A stretch of DNA of 64,000 nt from Vibrio alfacsensis. GTDB lineage: Bacteria; Pseudomonadota; Gammaproteobacteria; Enterobacterales; Vibrionaceae. Both the position numbers and the translations under genes were made by a program. The notes under the pieces are model-generated. The model was not told the DNA's origin and did not search any database. It saw only the letters and a list, made by a program, of their open reading frames with translations. The DNA lies in NCBI RefSeq assembly GCF_003544875.1, contig NZ_CP032093.1, forward strand, positions 2,542,001 through 2,606,000. The letters run 5' to 3'. Shown here piece after piece: positions 9,243-21,896 of the stretch. How positions within the stretch are numbered: the stretch's first letter is position 1; each line of letters begins with the position of its first letter.

Positions 9243-11446
9243 TTACAACGCACGATATTTATCCCTAAGTCGTTGACGTACCCACTCAGCCAACGCATTC
9301 ACCGCGAAAGTGAAGACAAACAAAATCAATGCAGAGAGGAACAATAATCGATAATGTGAGCTTCCCACTTCAGATTCTGGTAGCTCTACCGCTATCGTTG
9401 CCGACAAACTTCGCAAACCCTCTAATATATTCCAATCCATTAATGGTGTGTTGCCCGTCGCCATTAGTACAATCATGGTCTCTCCCACCGCGCGCCCCAA
9501 TCCCATCATTATGGCGGAGAAAATACCAGGGCTCGCCGTTAACAAAACCACATAAATCAAGGTCTGCCAAGGTGTCGCTCCCAGCGCAAGGGAGCCATCT
9601 GACAAATGCTTAGGCACGGAGAAAATCGCATCTTCTGCAATAGTAAAAATCGTCGGTATGACGGCAAACCCCATCGCAAGGCCAACCACAAGCGCGTTAC
9701 GCTGATCAAAACCAATACCATGATCGGTAAGAAAGAGTCGGATATCACCGCCAAAAAGTGCTGTTCAAGCGTCGGAGAAACCCATATTCCCAGAACGATA
9801 AGTAGCAATAAAACAGGCATTAATACCAACGCATGCCAACCATTAGGAAGCTGATTGCGCAGCCCCTGAGGAAGTAGGGCCCACAACGCACCAATAACCA
9901 TTGTACTTAAAGGCAATACGAACAATAACACCACCACCGTAATTAGGTGATCTTCAACAATCGGGGCAAACCAGAGCCCAGCAAGAAAACCTATGATAAC
10001 GGTAGGTAGCGCTTCCATCAGCTCAATGGATGGTTTAACGACTCTGCGCATCCGCGGCGACATAAAATACGCGGTGTATATTGCCCCCAATACGGCAAGT
10101 GGCACTGAAAACAGCATCGCAAACATCGCTGCTTTAATGGTGCCAAATGCGATGGGAACAAGACTAAATTTTGCTTCGAAGTTATCACTTGCCGACGTCG
10201 ATTGCCACACGAACTCCGGTTCAGGATAGCCCTCGTACCACACTTTTTGCCACAAGGAAGACAATGAGATTTCTGGATAAGGATTATCGACCGCGGTAAC
10301 ACTTAACTCGTTATTTTGCCACGTAATCAAATAGCGTTCGTTATTCGACATTGCCGCAATAGCGGGAGCCTGATGAAACGCGCGTTCAAACAGAACTAAC
10401 TTTTCACTTGTCGTGTAATGACTTTGTAATGTGCCATTGGTGTAAAAACTATAAAAACCTTTGCGATGAGAGTCAGGAAGCAAATACTTCACCTCCGACG
10501 CTAATTTGAAATCGCGAATATGGGTTAACTTTCGCTGATCACCTTGCAACGTATCAAACCACTGAGACACTTTTCCGTCATTATGAGTAACCAAAAGCGA
10601 ATACGCACCAGCTAAAAGATCCATAGTTCTCACAGAGTGCTTTTGGTCCCCCTCTGTTAAATCAACCACTTCTCGAACAGCAAACTTATCCAACTGCTTA
10701 ACCAAAACAATGAGCTCTGAGCCCGTACGTAAATACAGAGTTTGCCCATCAGGCGTAAGCAACATCTGTTCAGGTTTATCAAACGCCGATGAAAAAGCAA
10801 ACTCAACAAAAGTTGGAGACATCCCCAATCCCGGCGTCTCTTGCCAACGCGCTTTAAGCAAACCACTCTGAGTTTGCCATACTAGCGTTAAAGCGTCCGT
10901 ATTCGCACTAAAGGCAAATAAGGTAACAGGATCGTGCGTGTCGCTCAGCTGCATGTTCATACTTGATTGCAGATCTATAATCTCTGGAGGGCGAGTATTT
11001 TCTCGTAAGGTTGCGTTAAATTCCGGCTTGAAGATGTGGGCTTGTCCATTAGCACCCACCAAGCCATACCAACCAAGTCCTGGGGCTGACTGAGAAAAAG
11101 CAACAGGATTTTTTGCCACTTGCTGTTCATACAGCACTGGCTTATCAGGGTCGTCCAAAGATAAAAAGCGTAGCTGACCATCAGATGTCAATTCAAAAGC
11201 AATTTGAGAGTAATCATCAACAGAAATTGCGAGGGGCTTACCAGAATGAGTCACGCGAGAGGCATAGTTAGTTTCGATCTCTGCATCAGAAAACAGAGGA
11301 ATGATCACCATGGCAAGGTAAACAAAGATCAGCACGAGAGCAGCGAGAACACCGACACCTCCTGAGGTCACTGCAAATCGGACTAAACGATCTTTGAACA
11401 ATCGTTTCTTATCTTTTTCCTGCAATGAAAACTCGGCCTGTGCCAT
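9243..11446 (-). pseudogene. pstC: PstC permease (long form), interrupted by one frameshift
   Basis: Phosphate ABC permease, 734 codons if repaired. The N-terminal part (start ATG 11446, AGAGAG upstream) has one transmembrane helix and a long periplasmic region with WD-like strands, then permease helices. The frame then breaks: the first frame runs out to a stop at 9557, while the expected continuation (GGDIRLFLTDHGIGFDQRN, then the permease core to DKYRAL) is in the next frame. Adding one base to the A5 run at 9753-9757 (T5 on the coding strand) restores HFFGGDIR and a single frame. If the lesion is real, Pst uptake through this operon is lost and Pho signalling could be locked on; it may equally be a sequencing error. 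Confidence 0.88.
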
Positions 11447-11492
11447 TGATCTCTCTACCCTTTTTGACTTAGTACTAGAATATGTCGTTAAG

Positions 11493-11510
11493 ATGACAAT
11501 TATATTACAG
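11493..11510 (-). promoter_or_regulatory. Pho box before pstC
   Basis: On the minus strand it reads CTGTAATATAATTGTCAT: two 7-bp PhoB half-sites each matching CTGTCAT at six of seven positions, with an AT-rich 4-bp spacer. It lies 47 bp upstream of the pstC start, with a -10-like TATTCT between. A weaker third half-site follows at 11482-11488. Confidence 0.75.
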
Positions 11511-11569
11511 ATCACATTAAACAACTGAAAAGAATACAACTCTTATGCAATGTGTAGAATGAAATAAAT

Positions 11570-11598
11570 CTGTAACGAAAATCTCATAGTGTTCACAT
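11570..11598 (+). promoter_or_regulatory. Pho box array and -10 before ppk1
   Basis: Three half-sites with 11-bp spacing on the plus strand: CTGTAAC (11570), ATCTCAT (11581) and TTCACAT (11592), with matches of five, five and four of seven to CTGTCAT. A -10-like TATCTT follows at 11600-11605. It lies back to back with the pstC Pho box in the same 206-bp divergent region. Confidence 0.6.
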
Positions 11599-11652
11599 TT
11601 ATCTTATTTCCATCGTGAGCATGGAATGCTTCACTTTAGATTAGGTAGAATT

Positions 11653-13696
11653 ATGAGCTCTGAGAAACTCTATATAGAAAAAGAACTTAGTTGGCTATCT
11701 TTTAATGAACGAGTTCTGCAAGAGGCCGCAGACAAAACGGTTCCCTTAATTGAGCGTATTCGATTTCTCGGCATCTTTTCTAATAATCTAGATGAGTTCT
11801 ACAAAGTAAGATTTGCCGACGTAAAGCGTCGAATTTTGATCAACCAAGAACGTGGGGTCACTGATAACTCCAAACACCTATTAAGTAAGATGCAGACTAA
11901 AGCACTGAAACTTAATGATCAGTTCGATGAACTCTACGGCGATTTGATTCGTGAAATGGCACGACGTCGGATCTTTCTAGTTAATGAAACCCAACTCGAT
12001 GATGCTCAAAAGCGTTGGATAACAAAATATTTCCGTAATGATGTCATGCCTCACATTACGCCTTTACTAATGAAAGATGACATAGATGTATTGCAATTTC
12101 TCAAAGATGAATATGCTTATATCGTCGTAGATCTTAAAAGGCGAACAATCCCAATACGCTCTAATAGAAATCCCTACTGACCACTTACCTCGCTTTATCA
12201 TGGTGCCAGAGCAGAAAGGCAAGCGCCGCAAAACGATCATCTTGCTCGATAATATTATTCGATATTGCTTAGATGAGCTGTTCAAAGGTTTTTTCGATTA
12301 CGATGAACTCAACGGCTATGCGATGAAAATGACTCGAGACGCTGATTACGATCTGCGTCAAGAAATAGAATACAGCTTACTTGAACAAATGTCAGAAGGC
12401 GTAAGTCAACGTCTCACTGCAATGCCAGTTCGGTTTGTCTATGAACGTGATATGCCACAAGAGATGCTCGACTTTTTGTGCAACAAGCTCAAAATATCTC
12501 ATTACGACAGCTTAATTCCTGGTAGTCGCTATCATAACTTTAAAGATTTTATTGGCTTTCCTAATGTTGGCCGGGATTACTTAGAAAACAAGCTACTCCC
12601 TCCGATGAAATGCGCTGACTTTGAGGGTTACCCCAATAGCTTTGATGCAATTCGAGCCAAGGATATTCTACTGTATTACCCGTATCACACGTTTGATCAT
12701 ATATCAGAACTCGTACGCCAAGCCTCTTTTGATCCCAAAGTGCTGAGTATAAAGATCAACATCTATCGGGTAGCAAAAGATTCACGTTTGATGCACTCGT
12801 TGATCGATGCTGTTCACAACGGAAAAAACGTTACCGTCGTAGTTGAGCTCCAAGCCCGCTTCGATGAAGAGGCCAATATCGAATGGTCCAAAGTTCTCAC
12901 CGATGCAGGTGTACACGTCGTATTTGGGACTCCTGGTCTTAAAATACACTCTAAACTGTTGCTTATTAGTCGTCGTGAAGAGAGTGACATCATTCGATAT
13001 GCGCACATTGGAACAGGTAACTTCCACGAGAAAACCGCTCGTATCTATACCGACTTCGCGCTTCTTACCGCCGATCAAGACATAACCAACGAAGTTCGTA
13101 ATGTCTTTGGCTACATTGAAAACCCTTACAGACCAGTTCGGTTCGAACACCTCATTGTCTCTCCAAGAAATTCTAGGAAGCAACTCTACCGATTGATTGA
13201 TGCTGAGATAGCCAACGCGAGAGCAGGAAAAAAGTCCTCACTCACAATTAAAGTGAATAACTTAGTCGACAAAGGCATCGTCAATAAACTTTATGGTGCA
13301 AGTAATGCCGGCGTAAAAATCAACATGATTATACGAGGCATGTGCTCTTTAGTGCCTGGTATTGAGGGGGTGAGTGAGAACATTCGTATCATCAGTATTG
13401 TTGATCGCTTTTTAGAGCACCCTCGCGTCGTAATCACTCATAATGATGGCGATCCTCAAGTTTATATCTCATCGGCAGATTGGATGACTCGCAATATCGA
13501 CCATCGTATTGAAGTTACCGCTCCAGTTCGAGATCCTCGCTTGAAACAAAGAATTATCGATATCATCAACATCCATTTTACTGATACGGTAAAAGCTCGG
13601 TTGATAGATAAAGAGATGAGTAACACTTACGTTCCTCGCGGTAACCGTAAAAAAGTTCGCTCACAAATCGCTATCTACGACTATCTTAAAATATAG
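11653..13696 (+). pseudogene. ppk: Polyphosphate kinase 1 (PPK1), interrupted by one frameshift
   Basis: Enzyme that polymerises ATP gamma-phosphate into polyphosphate; about 681 aa if repaired. The start is the ATG at 11653 ([18 protein letters not shown]). The first frame covers the N-terminal domain to about residue 162 and then stops at 12180. The rest ([19 protein letters not shown], then the head and catalytic phospholipase-D-like domains with KIHSKLLLI and YAHIGTGNF) continues in another frame to 13696. The break maps to AAAA at 12136-12139. Adding two A or removing one restores the frame; adding two matches the E. coli PPK spacing in this loop. It is followed 25 bp later by ppx. Confidence 0.88.
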
Positions 13697-13721
13697 AAAA
13701 CAAGTAAGAAAACAAAACACG

Positions 13722-15227
13722 ATGCCTCAAAGACTTGAACAAGATGTACGTCATATTGCAGCCATTGATTTAGGCTCAAACAGCTTTCATATGGTCGTCG
13801 CTAAAGTGGTCGGGAGTGATTTACAACTCGTCAGCCGCCACAAACAGCGCGTCCGTTTGGCTGCCGGCCTTGATGATGAGTTGAATCTTAGCCATGCGGC
13901 TATGGAACGAGGGTTAGAATGCCTAGCGATGTTTGCAGAGCGTTTACAAGGGTTCGAAGCCGAGAATGTTAGAGTGGCTGCAACTCATACACTGCGCCGA
14001 GCTAACAATGCGCACGTATTCATACAGCGAGCAAAAGATGCTCTGCCTTTTCCCATCGAAGTCATTGCTGGAGAAGAAGAAGCTCGCCTTATCTATCTTG
14101 GTGTTGCCCATACTCAAGTAGAGTCCAACTCGAAGTTAGTGGTGGATATTGGCGGTGGTAGTACTGAGATGATCATTGGCCACGAGTTTGAACCTGAAGT
14201 GCTCAACAGTAAGCAAATGGGATGCGTCAGTTTCAACGAACAGTTTTTCAGCAATGGCAAACTATCGCGTAAGAACTTCAACAAAGCAATGCTAGCGGCA
14301 GAACAAAAGCTCGAGTCCATTGCCAATAAATACAAGAAAAAAGGCTGGGATATTGCCCTAGGTTCATCCGGCACAATCAAAGCCATTCGAGAAGTCCTAA
14401 TTGGCCTTGGCTATGAAGATGGCTTAATTACGAATAAGCGATTAACGAAGCTAATCGAACATCTTTGCGAATTTGACTCGATAGATGACATTGATTTAGC
14501 AGGTCTTACCGATGATCGTAAACCTGTGTTTGCTGCCGGTGTTGCGATTTTGTCTGCCATATTCCAATCATTAAAAATCAATCAAATGTTCTTTTCTGAT
14601 GGCGCATTGAGAGAGGGTCTGCTCTATGAGATGGAAGAACGTTTTGCTCGTTCTGATATCCGCATGCGCACAACGGAAAATCTCGCTAAAAAACACCTTG
14701 TTGATATTGAACACGCAGCACGAGTGAAAGGCCATGCACGCGAAATGCTATGTAACATCCGTTCAGAGCTTGGCATTAAGAAAAAAAGTGAACTGTTCGA
14801 TTTGCTAGAATGGGCCGCACTTTTGCATGAAGTTGGTTTAAGTATTAGTTTGCGCGGCTTCCATCGACACTCGTTCTATATTCTTTTGCATTCCAATTTA
14901 CCTGGCTTCAATAGAGAGCAGCAACTGGTCCTGGCCACACTGGCTCGTTTTCAACGAAAATCTCTAAAGCTCAATGAATTACCAGAGTTCAACCTATACA
15001 AGCAAACTGACATCATCAATTTGATTAAAGTTTTACGCCTTGCCATTGTCGTCAATGGGCAACGAAGTGAAGACCCGCTACCAGAGTTAACTCTGCATAT
15101 AAAAGACGATGAGTGGGGACTTACCTGCTCTGATGATAATTGGCTGGAACAAAATAAATTACTAGAGGCAGATCTAGAAGAGGAGCAGGTTCGTTGGAAT
15201 AACGTCGGGTGGCAATTAACGTTTTAA
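13722..15227 (+). CDS. ppx: Exopolyphosphatase (Ppx/GppA family)
   Basis: A 501-aa enzyme that removes terminal phosphates from polyphosphate. The actin/ASKHA-type N-terminal domain has [16 protein letters not shown] (residues 14-29) and [14 protein letters not shown] (about 142-155), and the C-terminal half carries the HD-like helical region ([16 protein letters not shown]). It is 25 bp downstream of ppk1, the classical ppk-ppx operon. The length and position next to ppk favour Ppx over GppA. Confidence 0.95.
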   Translation: MPQRLEQDVRHIAAIDLGSNSFHMVVAKVVGSDLQLVSRHKQRVRLAAGLDDELNLSHAAMERGLECLAMFAERLQGFEAENVRVAATHTLRRANNAHVFIQRAKDALPFPIEVIAGEEEARLIYLGVAHTQVESNSKLVVDIGGGSTEMIIGHEFEPEVLNSKQMGCVSFNEQFFSNGKLSRKNFNKAMLAAEQKLESIANKYKKKGWDIALGSSGTIKAIREVLIGLGYEDGLITNKRLTKLIEHLCEFDSIDDIDLAGLTDDRKPVFAAGVAILSAIFQSLKINQMFFSDGALREGLLYEMEERFARSDIRMRTTENLAKKHLVDIEHAARVKGHAREMLCNIRSELGIKKKSELFDLLEWAALLHEVGLSISLRGFHRHSFYILLHSNLPGFNREQQLVLATLARFQRKSLKLNELPEFNLYKQTDIINLIKVLRLAIVVNGQRSEDPLPELTLHIKDDEWGLTCSDDNWLEQNKLLEADLEEEQVRWNNVGWQLTF

Positions 15228-15232
15228 TCGAA

Positions 15233-15258
15233 AAAAGTCGGCTTATAGGCCGACTTTC
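15233..15258. terminator. Bidirectional terminator between ppx and the PstS-like gene
   Basis: A hairpin AAAGTCGGC / GCCGACTTT with loop TTATAG and flanking A and T runs on both sides. It overlaps the stop codon of the convergent PstS-like gene. Confidence 0.8.
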
Positions 15259-16211
15259 TTCAACTCGTATGCCGCTAAATCTGCAGTAATAGGCACGTAA
15301 CCATCCTTTGCAACCAAAGCTTGCCCCTGAGCTGAGAATATAAAGCGGATGAACTCAGACTCAATTGGACTCAATGGGTAGTCTGGGTGTTTATTAATAT
15401 ATACATAAAGATAGCGTGATAGTGGGTACTTACCTGTCACGATATTTTTTCGCGTTGGGCTAACATAACGCTCGCCTGATTTTGCGATTGGCACTAAACG
15501 AACCCCAGCAACGCGATAACCCACACCTGAGTAACCAACTCCACTGATCGTCGATGCCACAGATTGAACAACTGAGGCAGAACCGGGTTGTTCATTTACT
15601 CGTGTTTTAAAATCACCACCACACAGTGCATTACTTTTAAAATAACCATAAGTACCAGAAACAGAATTGCGCCCAAAGAGCTGCAAGTTGCGTTTTGCCC
15701 ACTCTGTTTTAATACCCAATTGACGCCAATTTGTGATGAACTCACTTTCGCCACAGCGCAGCGTTGCTGAGAACATTGCATCAAGCTGATTAAAATTCAG
15801 CCCCCGTATCGGGTTATCTTGATGCACAAAAATACCGATTGCATCAATGGCGACTCTCAAAGCCGTTGGTTTGTAGCCGTGAACTCGTTCAAATGCTTCA
15901 ATTTCACGCAAACGCATGGAACGACTCATAGGACCAAATTGAGCAGTTTGCTCTGTCAATGCAGGAGGAGCCGTCGATGAGCCAGATGCTTGAACCTGAG
16001 CATTAATATTTGGGTAGATGGATTTGAACTCTTCTACCCAAAGCGTCGTCATTCCAGCTAATGTATCAGATCCAACAGACAGCAAATTACCCGCGATTCC
16101 CGTTGTTTTTTGGTAGTTCGGTAATGGCTTCGTATCCTGTGCTAACGCTGCACTCGAGCATAGCAAAGTAGCCAACATTACAGATTTAAATCGCATGCTG
16201 ACAGCAATCAT
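15243..16211 (-). CDS. PstS-family phosphate-binding protein coupled to phoR
   Basis: A 322-aa periplasmic substrate-binding protein. The signal peptide [19 protein letters not shown] is followed by the phosphate-binding pattern [32 protein letters not shown] and [11 protein letters not shown]. Its ATG at 16211 overlaps the phoR stop in an ATGA, so translation is coupled to phoR; an in-frame ATG at 16196 is the alternative. Placement with phoBR, not with the pst permease genes, suggests it may serve phosphate sensing or act as the binding protein for the nearby long-form Pst. Confidence 0.85.
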   Translation of the reverse strand: MIAVSMRFKSVMLATLLCSSAALAQDTKPLPNYQKTTGIAGNLLSVGSDTLAGMTTLWVEEFKSIYPNINAQVQASGSSTAPPALTEQTAQFGPMSRSMRLREIEAFERVHGYKPTALRVAIDAIGIFVHQDNPIRGLNFNQLDAMFSATLRCGESEFITNWRQLGIKTEWAKRNLQLFGRNSVSGTYGYFKSNALCGGDFKTRVNEQPGSASVVQSVASTISGVGYSGVGYRVAGVRLVPIAKSGERYVSPTRKNIVTGKYPLSRYLYVYINKHPDYPLSPIESEFIRFIFSAQGQALVAKDGYVPITADLAAYELKKVGL

Positions 16212-17509
16212 TTTTTTACCACCAAACGGCTTGGTAGAACGAACGAAAACTTACTACCAACACCAACTTCACTATGGATATCTAAATGAGAGTCATGGTG
16301 GCTAAGCGCATGTTTTACAATAGCAAGACCGAGGCCACTGCCTCCGGTATCACGAGAGCGCGCTTTATCAACGCGATAAAAACGTTCCGTCAATCGATGT
16401 AAGTGCTGCGGTTCAATCCCATCTCCGCTGTCTTCAACTTCAAGGCAAGCGCCTTGAGCCCTTTGGTACCAACGCACATTAATATGAGCACCTGGCGGCG
16501 TGTACTTCACTGCGTTGTATACCAAGTTAGAGATCGCACTGCGTAATTGATCGTCATCACCTAGAACATGTAAGGTAGAATCAACATCAAATGTCAATCG
16601 ATGCTGATCATCACCGCTTAAGCTGTTCGCTTCTTTCTCGAGTATTTCCAACATACTTGGTACGTTAACTTCATCTTCCAATTCATGCATTGGTGCCGCT
16701 TCGATCTTCGATAACGTCAAAAGTTGATTAACCAAACTGTTCATGCGATTAAGCTGTTCAGTCATAACACCATGTGCTTTCGTCCACATTGGGCCAACGA
16801 GCATATCAGGATCTTCCGTCATCTCGAGATAGCCTTGCAAAACCGTCATTGGTGTACGTAGCTCATGAGAAACGTTAGCAAAGAAGTTTCTGCGCATCCC
16901 TTCCAATTGCTTAAGCTGACTGACATCACGTACGACCATCAAGTGCTCCCCCTCTGTGTAAGGTACGATACGCAGTTCTAACATTCGCTCTACGTTGAGC
17001 GGCGAGCGCATCTCTAGTGGTTCAGAAAAATCTTGTTTACTGATGTACTTAATGAAGTCTGGAGTACGAATAAGATTGGAAATAGGTTGTCCAGAGTCTT
17101 CCGGCCAATGAAAACCCAAAAGGTGTTGCGCCAGTTTGTTACACCATACGATGTTGCCTTCAGCACGAAATACCACCACTGCATCGGGTAGTGATTCTGC
17201 ACCATTGCGGAAACGACGGATTAAGTTTGTTAGCTCTTTGCGTTTGCGACGCTGACGCTGCTGCAAACGATATAAACCGTTAAACAGAGATTCCCAATTG
17301 CCGCTACCCGATGGTGGCGTCAAACGCTTCTCATCCCATAACCAAGCAGATAAACGAACTTGATTATGCAAGTGCCAAACAAGCTGCAAAGCCGTGGCAG
17401 CTAAAAGCAACCACGGCATATAACCAAATATCCAACCTATAATCACCCAAGGGGTGTAAAAAAAAGCCAGCTCCCAAGCCAGCTTTTTCCACGTTAATCT
17501 TTCAACCAC
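16208..17509 (-). CDS. phoR: PhoR, phosphate-sensing histidine kinase
   Basis: A 433-aa inner-membrane kinase. Two hydrophobic segments occupy residues 10-45, a PAS domain roughly 95-195, the dimerisation/phosphoacceptor helix holds H215 in [10 protein letters not shown], and the ATPase domain shows the N-box ([11 protein letters not shown]), G1 (DSGDGIEP) and G2 ([12 protein letters not shown]). It has no large periplasmic domain, as expected for PhoR, which reads the Pst/PhoU state. It lies 40 bp downstream of phoB. Confidence 0.96.
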   Translation of the reverse strand: MVERLTWKKLAWELAFFYTPWVIIGWIFGYMPWLLLAATALQLVWHLHNQVRLSAWLWDEKRLTPPSGSGNWESLFNGLYRLQQRQRRKRKELTNLIRRFRNGAESLPDAVVVFRAEGNIVWCNKLAQHLLGFHWPEDSGQPISNLIRTPDFIKYISKQDFSEPLEMRSPLNVERMLELRIVPYTEGEHLMVVRDVSQLKQLEGMRRNFFANVSHELRTPMTVLQGYLEMTEDPDMLVGPMWTKAHGVMTEQLNRMNSLVNQLLTLSKIEAAPMHELEDEVNVPSMLEILEKEANSLSGDDQHRLTFDVDSTLHVLGDDDQLRSAISNLVYNAVKYTPPGAHINVRWYQRAQGACLEVEDSGDGIEPQHLHRLTERFYRVDKARSRDTGGSGLGLAIVKHALSHHDSHLDIHSEVGVGSKFSFVLPSRLVVKK

Positions 17510-17549
17510 TCATTACTCCGGAAATGGTATTGATAAGCTGCTTATGACC

Positions 17550-18239
17550 TTATGCTTTCGTTGAAAAACGGTAACCCGCACCGCGCACTGTTTGAATCAA
17601 TTTATCGTGGTCAGCGGCTTCAAGCGCTTTGCGTAAGCGACGAATATGGACATCGACCGTTCTATCTTCAACGTAAACGTTAGTACCCCATACATTATTT
17701 AATAGCTGCTCACGGCTGTAAACGCGTTCTTGATGCGTCATAAAGAAATGCAGCATTTTGAATTCTGTTGGGCCCATATCCACTGGCTCATCATTCGCTG
17801 TAACACGGTGAGAAACCGGATCCAATTTCAAGCCTTGTACATCAATCACATCTTCGAGTGCTGTCGGAGTCACACGGCGAATGACCGCTTTAAGGCGTGC
17901 GACCAATTCTTTTGGCGAAAAAGGTTTCGTGATGTAATCATCTGCGCCCACTTCTAAGCCACGCACTTTATCTTCTTCTTCACCACGAGCAGTTAACATC
18001 ACAACTGGAATATTGCGAGTTAACTCTTCACGTTTCATGTGTTTGATAAAATTGATACCACTACCACCTGGTAGCATCCAATCCAGCAAGACTAAATCAG
18101 GGAAGGGTTCAGCCAGTTTGGTTACCGCAGTATCATAATCTTCTGCTTCGACTGCTTGATAACCTTTCTGTTCAAGTACAAAGCACAGCATTTCGCGAAT
18201 CGGAGCTTCGTCTTCAACAACTAGAATCCTTCTAGACAT
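17550..18239 (-). CDS. phoB: PhoB, phosphate response regulator
   Basis: A 229-aa OmpR-family regulator. The receiver domain has the acidic pair near residues 10-11, phosphoacceptor D53 (LLDWMLPG) and the conserved lysine in [10 protein letters not shown]. The C-terminal winged-helix DNA-binding domain includes [16 protein letters not shown]. It activates the pst, ppk and its own promoters, and Pho-box-like sequences are found at both places here. Confidence 0.97.
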   Translation of the reverse strand: MSRRILVVEDEAPIREMLCFVLEQKGYQAVEAEDYDTAVTKLAEPFPDLVLLDWMLPGGSGINFIKHMKREELTRNIPVVMLTARGEEEDKVRGLEVGADDYITKPFSPKELVARLKAVIRRVTPTALEDVIDVQGLKLDPVSHRVTANDEPVDMGPTEFKMLHFFMTHQERVYSREQLLNNVWGTNVYVEDRTVDVHIRRLRKALEAADHDKLIQTVRGAGYRFSTKA

Positions 18240-18320
18240 AATTGAATAACCTTATGTTAGTTTAGCTAATGAATTTAAGGACAAAGCGCCCTCTATGCAT
18301 AAACATTATTACCACCAATT

Positions 18321-18338
18321 ATGACACTTTTGTGACCT
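18321..18338 (-). promoter_or_regulatory. Pho box before phoB (autoregulation)
   Basis: On the minus strand AGGTCAC-AAAA-GTGTCAT: the spacer is ideal, the second half-site matches six of seven and the first four of seven. It lies 82 bp upstream of the phoB start in the 222-bp divergent phoB/rdgC region. Confidence 0.5.
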
Positions 18339-18452
18339 TTGAAAACAAATTTTCATATAACTTTCTTTTGGGGTTCATTCTGATATTTTGCATTTCTATT
18401 AGGACATCGACACCAAAATTCCCTATTATTAGCACCTCCTCATCAAGCCTAG

Positions 18453-19376
<924 letters not shown>

Positions 19377-19399
19377 TTTAGAACAAAAATTGAACACAA

Positions 19400-19430
19400 C
19401 GCCCTCTCTAGATTGGGGGCGCTTTTTATA
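19400..19430 (+). terminator. Probable rdgC terminator
   Basis: A stem CGCCC / GGGCG around an 11-base loop, followed by CTTTTTAT, about 25 bp after the rdgC stop. Confidence 0.65.
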
Positions 19431-19540
19431 CAACTCATAATTCTCCTAGTCACTCATCACATTTTGACGTAAAATTTGCGCCCCATTTCCATAAGGTGGA
19501 ATTGGCCTGACTTGTGATCAGATACTAAGAGAATTGAGCA

Positions 19541-21213
<1,673 letters not shown>

Positions 21214-21216
21214 TTT

Positions 21217-21256
21217 AAAAAGGTTCAACTTTGAATCAAAGTTGAACCTTTTTTTA
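21217..21256. terminator. Strong bidirectional terminator after yfhL
   Basis: A perfect 16-bp stem (AAAAAGGTTCAACTTT / its complement) with a five-base loop and T runs on both strands. It serves yfhL and probably the convergent small gene. Confidence 0.9.
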
Positions 21257-21562
21257 ACCCGATTTTTCAATAGGATAGATATTGCAAAATAACTCTTTTT
21301 CAAAGTGATACTCTAACCTTTCCCGCCAATTTTCTGCCTGAGAAACAGGAACAAGATAAAAATTTTCACGGCTTGTATCTGTAACGAAAGCCATCCCGTA
21401 TTGCATTAGTTCGTAATGCACATCATTAACAAAGCCGGGATCAAGGCGCTGACGGCCAGTAAGATGATTGACATCTTCTCGAGTCAGTAGAACCCCTTTC
21501 GTATCACTGCTAAATCTGTGTCTTAACCACTCCGCAAACTCTTTTGCACAAATCATAGTCAT
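21254..21562 (-). CDS. Conserved hypothetical protein
   Basis: A 102-aa protein from the ATG at 21562, chosen because AAGGA lies just upstream; an in-frame ATG at 21619 would add 19 residues. It is soluble, with no signal peptide. It has a helix-rich N-terminus (AKEFAEWLRHRF), a stretch like a degenerate winged helix (LTREDVNHLTGRQRLDPGFVNDVHYELMQYGMAFV) and an amphipathic C-terminus. I recognise no named family. The predicted wHTH-like shape is an inference. Confidence 0.65.
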   Translation of the reverse strand: MTMICAKEFAEWLRHRFSSDTKGVLLTREDVNHLTGRQRLDPGFVNDVHYELMQYGMAFVTDTSRENFYLVPVSQAENWRERLEYHFEKELFCNIYPIEKSG

Positions 21563-21850
21563 GGTTTTGTCCTTGATTAAGTCTTCAATGGGCGAATTCA
21601 CAAGCCCGTCTGCGTACATCTATCCATGTTGTCACGTATCCCTTATCATCAGACATATAGTTGAAAAAGGAAATTGTAATGAAAGTTCCTAAAGCAGAGT
21701 TATCGCAATTTCAGCTAAATACAAATTATTGTTATTAGGAGATTTCTAAAATAACTCACCAATCTAAGTAGACTTTTAAGCTAGTACTATTCAATGTAGC
21801 CAAAAGTATGATGTTTCTCCAGTTTCATAAAAGAAACACATATACGAGCT

Positions 21851-21887
21851 ATCTTTCATCTTTCATCTTTCATCTTTCATCTTTCAT
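21851..21887. repeat. Heptamer tandem repeat (ATCTTTC)x5 after mepA
   Basis: Five head-to-tail 7-bp units plus a partial one, ten bases beyond the mepA stop codon. Read on the minus strand each unit is ATGAAAG. It is the second heptamer repeat at a gene 3' end in this window. Confidence 0.9.
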
Positions 21888-21896
21888 TAAACAAAA

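Noticed and set aside
9745..9762. Programmed -1 frameshift in pstC at C-UUU-UUG
   Set aside because: A -1 slip would give the correct protein, but the heptamer is not a proper X-XXY-YYZ site (C instead of U at the first base), and no downstream stem or Shine-Dalgarno-like stimulator is evident.
12130..12145. Programmed +1 frameshift in ppk1 at AAA-AGG
   Set aside because: AAA followed by the rare AGG codon can in principle slip +1 to restore the frame, but there is no stimulator, no known precedent in ppk, and the run-length indel pattern in other genes of the window is a simpler explanation.
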